Shown here: one piece after another, positions 1-5,898 of the stretch | Layout: every line of letters starts with the position of its first letter | Numbering within the stretch: position 1 is the first letter of the stretch | DNA from: CAZDUS01 sp964609375 | GTDB taxonomy: Bacteria > Verrucomicrobiota > Kiritimatiellia > CAIKKV01 > CAITUY01 | Assembly (NCBI GenBank): GCA_964609375.1 | Contig: CAZSSA010000109.1 | Location: 1-7,012 of the forward strand | Direction: 5' to 3' | DNA length: 7,012 bases | The notes under the pieces: generated by a model | Databases searched by the model: none | Seen by the model: the letters and a program-made list of their open reading frames with translations, nothing else | What the model was told of the DNA's origin: nothing | Position numbers and translations under genes: made by a program

Positions 1-2
1 GC

Positions 3-422
3 GCCAGGCGGCGCATGAACTTCCGGGAACAGTTCTCCCTGTTTTGGTTCCTGAAGCGCATCATAGGGCTGTCGGAACGGGAATTGACTGACCGGTTCAA
101 GGCCTTGAGCAGCCACTATCTCTATGAGCCCTGTTTTGCCCGGCCAGCTCAAGGCCGCGCGCATCCTGGCCGGCGTGCTGGGGGCCATCAATGACCACGG
201 CGAGACGGTGGTCAGCCAGGCACTTGTAACTGCTCTGGCTGAAGGGAGGGGGCGGGACGACAAGGATACCATGGCCGAAGGCGTTGTCCTCAAGGTGTTG
301 TCAGGCTGCCTGCCCGTCAGGTACTGGAGGCGGAGCGTATACCGTCCGCCTTGCGGTTTTACGAGGTGCAGTCCGGTTGCGCGGCGGATTATGACCAGCT
401 TTTGGCGGGAGGTGTCCAATGA
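3..422 (+). pseudogene. istA: IstA transposase C-terminus, frame-broken
   Basis: IstA is the DDE transposase of IS21-family elements; only its C-terminal tail is in the window, and the catalytic part is upstream. Three stretches read as one protein only if the frame changes twice. Frame 3 from position 3 gives MNFREQFSLFWFLKRIIG and continues to HYLYEP near 129. Frame 1 then gives VLPGQLKAARILAG through HGETVVSQALVTALAEG to VLKVLS near 303. Frame 3 resumes with RLPARQVLEAERIPSALRF and ends YEVQSGCAADYDQLLAGG-VQ with TGA at 420-422. That ending, directly overlapping istB, is characteristic of IstA proteins. Frame 3 itself has stops at 192-194 and 240-242, so the gene is not translatable as it stands. 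The two shifts compensate each other (net multiple of three). They could be real mutations or assembly errors. Identification rests on family resemblance recalled from memory and on the istB context. Confidence 0.75.
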
Positions 423-1177
423 GCGACACCCCGCTACAGGCTGTGATCCGCAGTCAGGCCCGCGCCTTGAAGCTGCCCACCGTGGGACAGGAATACGAGG
501 CCGCCGCCAGGCGCGCCCGCAATGATGGCTGGGCTTATGAAGAGTATTTGCGGGAACTTCTGGAGTCCGAAGTGAGGACGCGCAATGAAAATGCGGCGCG
601 CCGCCTGTTGCGGCAGGCCCGGTTCCCCGACACCAAGACGCTGGACCAGCTCGACTGGGACGCCTTGCCGGGAGTCAGCCACCCCAAGATCAATGAACTG
701 GCCAGTTGCCGGTTTGTGGAGGAAAAGCATGATGTGGTGATTGCCGGGCCTATCGGGACGGGAAAAACCCATCTCGCCATCGCCCTGGGTGTGGAAGCGG
801 CCAGACGGCGTAGCCCTGTGGCATTCCATAAGGCGGCCGAGCTTGTCCGCGACCTGATGGAGGCGCGTGACGAGCGCACCCTCGGGAGGCTGCACCGGCG
901 GCTCCAGAAGGTGCCGCTATTGATTGTGGACGAACTGGGGTTTGTCCCGTTCAAACGCGACGGCGGCGAGTTGCTGTTCAACCTGTTGGCGGACCGCTAT
1001 GAGCGACGCTCCACCATCGTGACCCCCAATCTGGCATTTTCGGAATGGGCTCAGGTTTTCGGCGACGAGAAACTGACGACGGCCTTACTGGATCGTCTGG
1101 CCCATCATGCCCATATCCTGACCACCCAGGGCAAAAGCTTCCGTGCCCGGCGAAGCAAGGAGAAGACGCATGCTTAA
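419..1177 (+). CDS. istB: IstB, IS21-family transposition helper ATPase
   Basis: IstB is an AAA+ (DnaA/DnaC-like) ATPase that forms oligomers on target DNA and recruits or activates the IstA transposase. The 252-residue product has the normal family length. Visible motifs: an N-terminal helical region (about residues 1-80), Walker A GPIGTGKT at 110-117, Walker B LLIVDELGF at 167-175, a sensor-1-like IVTPNLAFSEW at 200-210, and LLDRLAHHAHIL at 223-234, whose Arg226 is the expected arginine finger. The C-terminus is basic (RARRSKEK). The start at 419 is supported by GGAGG at 408-412 with six bases of spacing and by the ATGA overlap with the istA stop, so translation is probably coupled to istA. 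The ORF is intact although istA is broken, so it may still be expressed. Most IstB proteins have TSN or TTN where this one has TPN, a minor variation. Confidence 0.95.
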   Translation: MSDTPLQAVIRSQARALKLPTVGQEYEAAARRARNDGWAYEEYLRELLESEVRTRNENAARRLLRQARFPDTKTLDQLDWDALPGVSHPKINELASCRFVEEKHDVVIAGPIGTGKTHLAIALGVEAARRRSPVAFHKAAELVRDLMEARDERTLGRLHRRLQKVPLLIVDELGFVPFKRDGGELLFNLLADRYERRSTIVTPNLAFSEWAQVFGDEKLTTALLDRLAHHAHILTTQGKSFRARRSKEKTHA

Positions 1178-1232
1178 TCAAAACACCGGAAATGCCCGTT
1201 TGAAAATTATCCAGGAAGGAGATCGCAGGTAA
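1170..1232 (+). CDS. possible 20-residue ORF coupled to istB
   Basis: An ATG overlaps the last codons of istB and opens a 20-codon frame, MLNQNTGNARLKIIQEGDRR, ending at TAA 1230-1232. A good ribosome binding site, AAGGAG, lies about seven bases before the ATG, inside istB. The TAA overlaps a further ATG (TAATG) that is itself preceded by AGGAAGGAG, but the frame opened there (1232-1708) runs through hairpins and IS-end repeats and does not look like a protein. I do not recognise the peptide. It could be a translated micro-ORF, a relic of a third ORF in the element, or chance. Confidence 0.2.
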   Translation: MLNQNTGNARLKIIQEGDRR

Positions 1233-1243
1233 TGTCCCATCCC

Positions 1244-1328
1244 CCTCCTGCCGCCCCGGCCCTCCGCCCTTGCCCTTCGGGCATCCCGCCTTCGGCGGGA
1301 TCGGGCTACAGGCCGGGGCGGCAGGAGG
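1244..1328. repeat. GC-rich cloverleaf-like inverted repeat after istB
   Basis: An 18-bp perfect inverted repeat (CCTCCTGCCGCCCCGGCC at 1244-1261 and its complement at 1311-1328) encloses two further perfect hairpins: TGCCC-TTC-GGGCA at 1271-1283 and TCCCGCC-TTC-GGCGGGA at 1284-1300. A short GCCC/GGGC pairing (1266-1269 with 1303-1306) can extend the main stem. The folded form would be a closed multi-branch structure. There is no T-run after it, so it is not a standard intrinsic terminator. It lies inside the IS, between istB and the right-end repeats. It could stop read-through transcription, act as a structured RNA, or be an inserted palindromic repeat. Confidence 0.8.
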
Positions 1329-1429
1329 CTGCCACAGAACGGAGGATTCCCTGCCCGGCGTCCGGGCTCAGGCGGGAGACAAAACTTGCTTCCCTGCCAT
1401 CAACAACCTACATTGTTAACGACCTCAGG

Positions 1430-1475
1430 GTGGTGCACTTTCCGAATGCCGGAGTGGTGCACTTTCCGAATGCCG
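1430..1475 (+). repeat. tandem 22-bp repeats, probable IS21 right end
   Basis: Two identical 22-bp units, each containing GGTGCACTTTCCGAATGCC, lie at 1430-1451 and 1454-1475, a 24-bp period with a two-base spacer. IS21-family elements carry short repeated transposase-binding sites at each end, and the position downstream of istB fits the right end. The matching inverted copies should lie at the left end, which is outside the window. Two units with a 2-bp spacer are not a CRISPR array. Confidence 0.75.
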
Positions 1476-1532
1476 CCAGCACCTTGAAGTCAAAAGCGGT
1501 TTTCCTCTGGCGTTTGACGAGTCGGTGGCCTT

Positions 1533-1604
1533 CCCCGCGTGCTATAAGGAGCAGACGGGACGGTGGTTCGGCCCACGGGACTGATTGCTCCGAACCTACA
1601 GTGG
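1533..1604 (+). repeat. palindromic intergenic repeat, copy A (diverged)
   Basis: This is the most diverged member of the approximately 70-bp palindrome family. It has GGAGCA at 1548-1553 paired with TGCTCC at 1586-1591 and the shared core GCCCACGGGACTGATTGCTCC (1571-1591), matching CCCACGGGGCTGGTTGCTCC in copy D. The outer arms CCCCGCGTG and CAGTGG correspond to the CCCCAC and GTGGG arms of the other copies. It sits between the IS end and the DUF2846 lipoprotein gene. Confidence 0.6.
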
Positions 1605-1676
1605 ACCGCCTTGTTTTCACCTTGTTTGCGATGTCTTTCGTGCGGCAGGCGCGGCCAGAAACTGGCTTTCAGCAGC

Positions 1677-1692
1677 CTTGTACACTTGTACA
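1677..1692. repeat. tandem CTTGTACA pair
   Basis: CTTGTACA occurs twice without a gap, each unit containing the palindrome TGTACA. It is about 100 bp upstream of the lipoprotein gene start and could be a regulator binding site, or it may be chance. There is no other support. Confidence 0.25.
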
Positions 1693-1787
1693 GCCGTCTG
1701 AGTTTTAGGCATTGACCTCATGATCCTAGCGTGTGAAAGTTTAATTAACCACGAGACTGGTTCGGCAGAGCACAAAGGGAATCTCTC

Positions 1788-2672
1788 ATGATGAAAGGTG
1801 CGCAGACGGCTTTGGTTCTGCTCTTGCTGGGGCTGACGGGGTGTGCGACGACACAGTTGCATTTCACCTCCGAACCCTCCGGCGCTACGGTGGCCACAAA
1901 AACCAGGCATTACTGGAGAAGCCTTCGTTTGGTGGAAACCTGGGATCCGCAGGGAACCACACCGTGTACCGTGAAGGTGTGGTCACGATACGGTCCGGAC
2001 GAGGCCAGACTATCGCTGGACACAAATCAGAGCCGTGTCGTCGTACTGCTGCCATTCGGCCATCACGGGATCGTGAGAGGTAGCGCCATGGGGTACGGGT
2101 GCGGCGCGCAAGGCGCCGCCGGTGCCGCTATTGCCTACCCCCCCGCAGCGCTAGTTTGCGTGGGATGTCTTGGCCTTTGGACGGTGACGGCAATGGCGGT
2201 CGACCGTGGCACTGATTACACCCAGACGGACTTTCATGTCCTCTTCGGGGCTGGGGATTGCGGATGGACCTCGATCCATGCCGAGCAATACGTGCCGTTG
2301 CCAGACCGCGTCAATCCGCCTGATAAGCCGGACTGTTGCCGGGTCTACGTGTTGCGTCCGATGTCAGGCGACAAGGGTGCCCCCTCCGGGAATATCGAGG
2401 TGTTTGACGGGCTCAAGGCTATTGGCCGCACCGGGAAAGGCAGTTATCTATGCTGGGAACGCCAAGCCGGCAAGACGACGATTACCGGGGTGACGGGAAA
2501 CACGAGTTCCCTTGAACTTGTGGTTGAGAAGGGCAGAGTCTATTACGTGATGCAAGATGCCTGGCAAGGGTTCTTCAATACTCGGAACTCGATGAAACTC
2601 GTCGATGAGACGGAGGGGCTTGCCGCGTTGCGGCAGTGCGCCGCCCCCGCCGTGAAGCCCCCGTTACACTAG
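1788..2672 (+). CDS. lipoprotein with PEGA-like start and DUF2846-type domain
   Basis: This is a 294-residue predicted lipoprotein of unknown function. Residues 1-19 form a lipoprotein signal peptide (MMKG, then a run of Leu, lipobox LTGC with Cys19 as the lipidation site), so it is expected to be anchored in an envelope membrane, probably the outer membrane. Residues about 23-65 (LHFTSEPSGATV ... GTTPCTVKV) resemble PEGA-type surface repeats. A Gly/Ala- and Cys-rich hydrophobic stretch lies at about 98-138. Residues about 184-285 (CRVYVLRPMSG, IEVFDGLKAIGRTGKGSYLCWE, GRVYYVMQDAWQG, LVDETEGLAALRQC) match the DUF2846 pattern of a small beta-sandwich-like domain seen in lipoproteins. AAAGGGA at 1774-1780, seven bases before ATG 1788, supports the start; an in-frame ATG follows at once. 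It appears monocistronic. The role of DUF2846 is not established, so none is claimed. Confidence 0.85.
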   Translation: MMKGAQTALVLLLLGLTGCATTQLHFTSEPSGATVATKTRHYWRSLRLVETWDPQGTTPCTVKVWSRYGPDEARLSLDTNQSRVVVLLPFGHHGIVRGSAMGYGCGAQGAAGAAIAYPPAALVCVGCLGLWTVTAMAVDRGTDYTQTDFHVLFGAGDCGWTSIHAEQYVPLPDRVNPPDKPDCCRVYVLRPMSGDKGAPSGNIEVFDGLKAIGRTGKGSYLCWERQAGKTTITGVTGNTSSLELVVEKGRVYYVMQDAWQGFFNTRNSMKLVDETEGLAALRQCAAPAVKPPLH

Positions 2673-2770
2673 CGGCGTTAATCCATTACACATCGCCTAT
2701 CAATACGCCGCGCCGATCGACGAAGAACTTCCGTCCCTCCTGTAACCCGCAGAAGTTGCCGCTATTGCAT

Positions 2771-2843
2771 CCCCACGTGATGTTCGGAGCATCCAGCCCC
2801 GTGGGCGGCTCAACAGTAGTCCATGCTCCAAAAGACAGGTGGG
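2771..2843 (-). repeat. palindromic intergenic repeat, copy B
   Basis: This 73-bp imperfect palindrome has outer arms CCCCACGTGATGTTC (2771-2785) and AAAAGACAGGTGGG (2830-2843), inner arms GGAGCAT (2786-2792) and ATGCTCC (2823-2829), and a 30-base loop. On the minus strand its 44-base core is identical to copy D (6969-7012) at 43 of 44 positions. It lies between the convergent lipoprotein and MuiA-family genes. A stable hairpin would form in RNA from either strand, so it could also affect transcript ends. Confidence 0.85.
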
Positions 2844-3010
2844 CGACCCATCGAGCACATCTTTTGCCATCTCGGCTTGTGGACTACGACACCGAACCGG
2901 TAATGGCTTACGCGAACGGTTGAGCACTCGCGGCGGGATGGGTGTGTCTCCTTTTGGCGCCGCTCACAGCAAAACAGGTCCGCTTCAATGATCAGACCGG
3001 CCTCAGCGTT

Positions 3011-3100
3011 TTAGAATGTGGGCTTGTACCCGATCTTGACCTTCTCGCCAGCTTTCCGCATGATCTCCACCATTAACTCGGACACAATACTCACCGCCAA
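3011..3100 (-). pseudogene. short coding fragment, C-terminal remnant of unknown protein
   Basis: On the minus strand, 29 open codons after an in-frame TGA read LAVSIVSELMVEIMRKAGEK and continue VKIGYKPTF to a TAA stop. The amino-acid pattern (amphipathic helix, basic segment, aromatic end) is protein-like, which suggests the tail of a decayed gene. GTG or TTG codons could serve as starts, but no ribosome binding site is evident. I do not recognise the family. It lies downstream of the MuiA-family gene on the same strand. Confidence 0.3.
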
Positions 3101-3200
3101 ATATCACAAGCTTATTGAACAACCTCAAATGAGATAGTTACGCATTCTTTTCTGCTTTATATGGAGTTAATCTGTGTCCATCTGACTGTTAACGACTTAA

Positions 3201-4952
3201 TTAAAAGCTCAATTCAAGATTCATAATCTGGCTATTGGCATCAGCCGGCGCACAAGACGGCCTGCTCATTGTTTTGTCCGAGATTACAGGCGGATATTCA
3301 ACCGTATATTCCAGCCGGTATGTTTTATTCTCCTTCGGCTTCAGACTCACCTTCCACGTCACGAGCCCTTTCGAGTCAGGTTCTGCCTCGGGCCGGATTT
3401 TCACCCGGTAAACCTCGATATCCTTGCTCTCCGATACCGGGATTCGGTCCGACAGCTCCACCGTGACATCCGCCTCCGACAGATTCTCCACCACTATATC
3501 CAGCGCCACCTGCATCTTGTTCTTGCTCCCGCGCTTCAGGAAACTGTTTTGACGGTCAAGCACCCGCGACAACTTTATCTGGTCCGCAACTCCCATGAAA
3601 ACCGAAAACTTCTCGCCTCCCGCCGTGAAGTCGATCTCCGTCTTCCCCAGGAACGCGGAGTCCTGGAATAGAGCCACATTCCCCGGCAGTAACGCCTGCT
3701 TGCCTGTGTTTATCAGGTCCACCGCCCGCGCGGCATTCAGGGATGTCGCAGGCGCCGCCACAATCCGCGGCACCGCTGCCAGTTCAATCTCTCCGATAGG
3801 CACGCGCATTGATTTCCCGTCCTGCCGTATGGTCTGCTTCCCTACACCGCTAAACTGTGCCGACGTCCCGCGGATCCGGATCTTCGCAAAAGACTCCTTC
3901 GTTCGATTCGATGTCTTAATCTGACGCCGATTGTTCCCATAATAGTCGTTCATGTCTTCTTTTGGATTGTTTGAATTAAACCAGATTCCGTTCTGCGCCT
4001 CGTACGCCTTCTGGGCCTGTAAGAATGAACCGTCAATCATCTGCTCGATATTTCCCGCGCGACCAAGCAGGGCGCCTGCCAACTCGGGAATACGCGATGT
4101 CTCTTCTGATGATTGCGTCGAGAATGTCAGTACCACCCCTTCCCAGTCCTCGCCCGTGGTCTGTGTCACCACGGCATATGAGGCAATCGTTACTTTCGCC
4201 GGATCACCCGCCGATGCCCGCAGTTCATGCCCCGGCTCCCATGTCGCCCCTGGAAGCATATACACCAGCGAAATATCCACAGCCCCACCCTTGATGCCAT
4301 CTAAAGTCACTATTACGCTTATCTGCTCCAGTTGCGCCATTTTCTGGAGCTCAGCCAGTTTCTTCTTCCGTACCTTCAGTTCGGGCTCAAGATCTCGCCG
4401 CCGCTTACCAATATCCCGCCTGGCCTTGGCAATATCGCTCAAGCTGGTTGACACAAAGCTGACCACTTTGCCGTAACTCTCAATGTTTACATCGCGGACC
4501 GCTGTATCTTTGGGCAGTTTCTCCATCGAGAACGCCTTGGTCTGCTCAATCTGTGCATATTTCGCGTCCAGCACCTTTACTTCATCGTCCATCGCTTGAG
4601 CCTGGTCATCGATTTCTATAACGGCAGCTTCCGCCTTTCTTAACTCCTCATCAGCCGGCCTCGCAAGGTAATCCCTCTGTACCTGGACATCTGCAATGCG
4701 CCCCTGCTGACTCGAACCAAGCGCAACGCGCACGGAAGATTCATCCACCCAGCCAGGGAGTCTGGAGAAAGAACATTGGGCCTCGCCTTCTTTCAATGTC
4801 ACATGTCCAACACGCGTTACTCGCGCACGATCTGAAAATACCGTAACCTCCGCAATGCGTGACGTTACCAATGCAGGCGCTTCACCGTTCACCACCGCCC
4901 AGCATGCCCCCGCATTAACCATCGCCGCCACAGCCAATAATGTCTTTCTCAT
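3201..4952 (-). CDS. secreted MuiA-family protein (DUF4140/DUF4139)
   Basis: The 583-residue protein belongs to the mucoidy inhibitor A (MuiA)-like family, whose molecular role is unknown; the name derives from an effect on mucoid colony form. Residues 1-19 look like a Sec signal peptide (MRKTLLAVAA...ACWA), so it is probably periplasmic or outer-membrane associated. Residues 33-92 (IAEVTVFSDRARVTRVGHV) are the DUF4140 N-terminal domain. Charged heptad-like sequence at about 100-210 should form a coiled coil. Residues about 212-580 are DUF4139, with YMLPGATWEPGHELRA (231-246), TQTTGEDWEGVVLTFST (263-279), and near the end LSDRIPVSESKDIEVYRV and GLVTWKVSLKPKENKTYRLE. Length is typical and the frame is intact. 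GGAGGCGG (complement of 4956-4963) lies a few bases before the ATG. It follows the small membrane protein gene on the same strand by about 70 bp, so the two could be cotranscribed. The C-terminal ASN-rich tail (SCAPADANSQIMN) lacks an anchor. Confidence 0.93.
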   Translation of the reverse strand: MRKTLLAVAAMVNAGACWAVVNGEAPALVTSRIAEVTVFSDRARVTRVGHVTLKEGEAQCSFSRLPGWVDESSVRVALGSSQQGRIADVQVQRDYLARPADEELRKAEAAVIEIDDQAQAMDDEVKVLDAKYAQIEQTKAFSMEKLPKDTAVRDVNIESYGKVVSFVSTSLSDIAKARRDIGKRRRDLEPELKVRKKKLAELQKMAQLEQISVIVTLDGIKGGAVDISLVYMLPGATWEPGHELRASAGDPAKVTIASYAVVTQTTGEDWEGVVLTFSTQSSEETSRIPELAGALLGRAGNIEQMIDGSFLQAQKAYEAQNGIWFNSNNPKEDMNDYYGNNRRQIKTSNRTKESFAKIRIRGTSAQFSGVGKQTIRQDGKSMRVPIGEIELAAVPRIVAAPATSLNAARAVDLINTGKQALLPGNVALFQDSAFLGKTEIDFTAGGEKFSVFMGVADQIKLSRVLDRQNSFLKRGSKNKMQVALDIVVENLSEADVTVELSDRIPVSESKDIEVYRVKIRPEAEPDSKGLVTWKVSLKPKENKTYRLEYTVEYPPVISDKTMSRPSCAPADANSQIMNLELSF

Positions 4953-4955
4953 TTA

Positions 4956-4963
4956 CCGCCTCC
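4956..4963 (-). promoter_or_regulatory. ribosome binding site of the MuiA-family gene
   Basis: On the minus strand the sequence reads GGAGGCGGTAA-ATG. The GGAGG core is six bases from its end to the ATG of the 583-residue gene, a strong match that fixes this start. Confidence 0.8.
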
Positions 4964-5022
4964 ATACTGATTGTTAAAAGAAAGTTAGATATGAACAAAT
5001 ATTGATCCAGCTTTCTCTCCAT

Positions 5023-5379
5023 TTACATTGAGATGAAATACAACATAACGTATATGGCCAGCAAGACAAGAGGAATGACCGGTGTAAGCCGTTTGTTTTC
5101 TTTCCGTCCTCTAATTGCCGAAATAACCCAAGACAAAACCCCAATACCAATAGTAATCAACCCGCTCAGAGACAGCCGATTGCCTATTTTCAGAGCAACC
5201 TGTGACTCTGCCTTAATGCTCTCCTGTTCTGGCTGCTCCGCCTTCAAACACTTGGCCAGACAACCAGCAGCCTTGGAATGTCTTTGCTTGCTAGCCAGAT
5301 CCAAAACAACCGCAAGCACCAAGAGACAACAGAGGACAGAACCAAAATTGCAGACGGAATGCGGCGATGCGCCGATCAA
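5023..5379 (-). CDS. small membrane protein, start uncertain, possibly 5'-truncated
   Basis: The frame encodes up to 118 residues with three hydrophobic segments: about 13-28 (FGSVLCCLLVLAVVLD), 69-88 (LSLSGLITIGIGVLSWVISA) and 98-117 (TPVIPLVLLAIYVMLYFIS). A charged linker (KCLKAEQPEQESIKAE) follows the first, and a basic RGRKENKR loop separates the last two. This pattern is a convincing inner-membrane protein of unknown function. The longest frame starts at a TTG (5377-5379) without a ribosome binding site, and its first codons are antisense to the WYL-regulator remnant. The only Met codon is the last residue. The original start was therefore probably lost at a junction near 5350-5363, or an alternative TTG/GTG around residues 20-21 is used. 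It lies about 70 bp upstream of the MuiA-family gene on the same strand, and they may once have formed an operon. Confidence 0.55.
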   Translation of the reverse strand: MIGASPHSVCNFGSVLCCLLVLAVVLDLASKQRHSKAAGCLAKCLKAEQPEQESIKAESQVALKIGNRLSLSGLITIGIGVLSWVISAIRGRKENKRLTPVIPLVLLAIYVMLYFISM

Positions 5380-5620
5380 GGCTCAGTTGCTGTTCGAGCC
5401 GAAACTGGCTGTCTACATTACAGAACGGGACTGGCACCCCAGTCAGGAATTTCAGACGCACGCGGATGGACGCGTCGAGATGCGATTGGAGACCACGGGC
5501 CGCAAGGAACTCGTGCGGTGGATCCTGTCATGGATGCCGGACGTGAAGTTGCTCGCCCCGAAGCGCCTGCGGAATCGCATCGCGGAGAAACTGCGGAATG
5601 GACTGCGGGCACAAGAATAG
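5363..5620 (+). pseudogene. C-terminal remnant of a WYL-domain transcriptional regulator
   Basis: Eighty-five codons from GDAPIKAQLLFEP through VYITERDWHPSQEF, RVEMRLETTGRKELVRWILS and WMPDVKLLAPKRLR to a TAG stop match the C-terminal extension (WCX) of YafY/PafC-type WYL regulators. The xxERxWHPSQ and ELxRWILSWxPDV signatures are diagnostic. Full-length members are roughly 300-330 residues with an N-terminal winged helix and a central WYL domain; both are missing here. Upstream of about 5360 the same frame stays open only as antisense of the small membrane protein gene and has no regulator-like sequence. This is therefore a truncated gene, not a short regulator. It is not expected to bind DNA. 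Confidence 0.85.
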
Positions 5621-5634
5621 GACTGGATGGCCTT

Positions 5635-5701
5635 CCCCACCTGTCCTAAGGGACTGCCGTGGGGGCGCTCACGGGGCTGGATGCTCCAAAGGACGTGTGG
5701 G
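5635..5701 (+). repeat. palindromic intergenic repeat, copy C
   Basis: This 67-bp copy has outer arms CCCCACCTGTCCT (5635-5647) and AGGACGTGTGGG (5690-5701) and the shared core CACGGGGCTGGATGCTCC (5670-5687). The first inner arm has decayed (AAGGGACT in place of GGAGCAT) and part of the loop is missing compared with copies B and D. It begins 15 bases after the stop codon of the WYL remnant. Confidence 0.75.
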
Positions 5702-5898
5702 TGTAGGCCGCAAATCACTTCCGGCTTTGCTTCCCCACCCCGTGTCAGTTCCCGTGACAAATATGCCATGCTGCAAATTCATAACAGCAGAATATAGGAG
5801 CGAATTAAAACTCGAACCTAAAACCTTTGGCTCACTGGAATAGACATTGCTTCGGCCCTGGAACAGGATGATAATGACAGCGGAAAGGGAGGCTACAC
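5702..5898. other. leader region of the secretin-like gene
   Basis: No gene is supported between copy C and the GTG start at 5899; short frames here are not protein-like. The stretch 5790-5830 is AT-richer (GAATATAGGAGCGAATTAAA) and is the most likely promoter area, but I cannot place -35 and -10 boxes with confidence. Confidence 0.4.
5885..5892 (+). promoter_or_regulatory. ribosome binding site that selects a GTG start
   Basis: AAGGGAGG ends six bases before GTG at 5899. It decides for this GTG, which opens directly into a signal peptide (MKTQFRVGLCIIF). Confidence 0.8.

Larger units (their letters stand above)
1..1482 (+). mobile_element. IS21-family insertion sequence, 3' part
   Basis: The segment contains the C-terminal end of an IstA transposase, a complete IstB helper ATPase and a tandem repeat typical of IS21-family ends, in the usual order istA-istB-right end. 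IstA and IstB genes normally overlap or abut, as here (ATGA at 419-422). IS21 ends carry multiple short repeats that bind IstA; the two GGTGCACTTTCCGAATGCC units at 1430-1475 fit that. The exact right terminus is inferred to lie a few bases after the second unit, around 1476-1486 (sequence CCAGCACC), because elements of this family commonly end in CA. The left end and most of istA are outside the window. The element is probably not autonomous, because istA is frame-broken. Target-site duplication cannot be checked. Confidence 0.8.
1486..1787. other. intergenic region between IS end and lipoprotein gene
   Basis: No intact gene is supported here. The region holds palindrome copy A and a small tandem repeat (1677-1692). 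A 31-codon minus-strand frame starting near 1707 (MPKTQTAVQVYK...) with a weak GAGG in front ends near 1615; I do not recognise it and do not call it. The promoter of the 1788 gene should lie in the AT-richer part from about 1700 to 1770. A TTGACC at 1712-1717 is followed by AT-rich sequence, but no well-spaced -10 box is evident. Confidence 0.5.
2673..3200. other. intergenic region between convergent genes
   Basis: This 528-bp stretch separates the plus-strand lipoprotein gene from the minus-strand MuiA-family gene, so both transcripts should end here. It contains palindrome copy B (2771-2843) and a minus-strand coding fragment (3011-3100). I found no hairpin with a T-run that would serve as an intrinsic terminator for either gene. 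The part next to the MuiA gene (3100-3200) is clearly AT-richer. The plus-strand frame 2636-2923 crosses copy B and is not protein-like. Confidence 0.5.

Noticed and set aside
124..525. Plus-strand 133-codon frame taken as its own gene
   Set aside because: Its middle is the IstA reading frame, but the end is out-of-frame istA and istB sequence. It is a frameshift product, better described as part of the istA remnant.
1430..1475. Possible CRISPR-like direct repeats
   Set aside because: There are only two units with a 2-bp spacer, located after istB at the expected IS21 end.
1232..1708. Plus-strand 158-codon frame with a purine-rich RBS-like sequence and TAATG start
   Set aside because: It reads through the cloverleaf palindrome, the IS right-end repeats and palindrome copy A, giving Pro/Arg-rich low-complexity sequence with no domain-like pattern.
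2636..2923. Plus-strand 95-codon frame after the lipoprotein gene
   Set aside because: It starts inside the lipoprotein gene, crosses palindrome copy B, and has no ribosome binding site or protein-like composition.
1414..3196. Shared TGTTAACGAC at about 1414 and 3187 as possible IS or attachment ends
   Set aside because: A single shared 10-mer is expected many times by chance in 7 kb, and the flanking bases do not match.
5033..5620. Full 195-codon plus-strand frame as an intact protein
   Set aside because: Only the last 85 codons resemble a protein (the WYL tail). The first part is antisense to the membrane protein with hydrophobic segments and has no regulator features.
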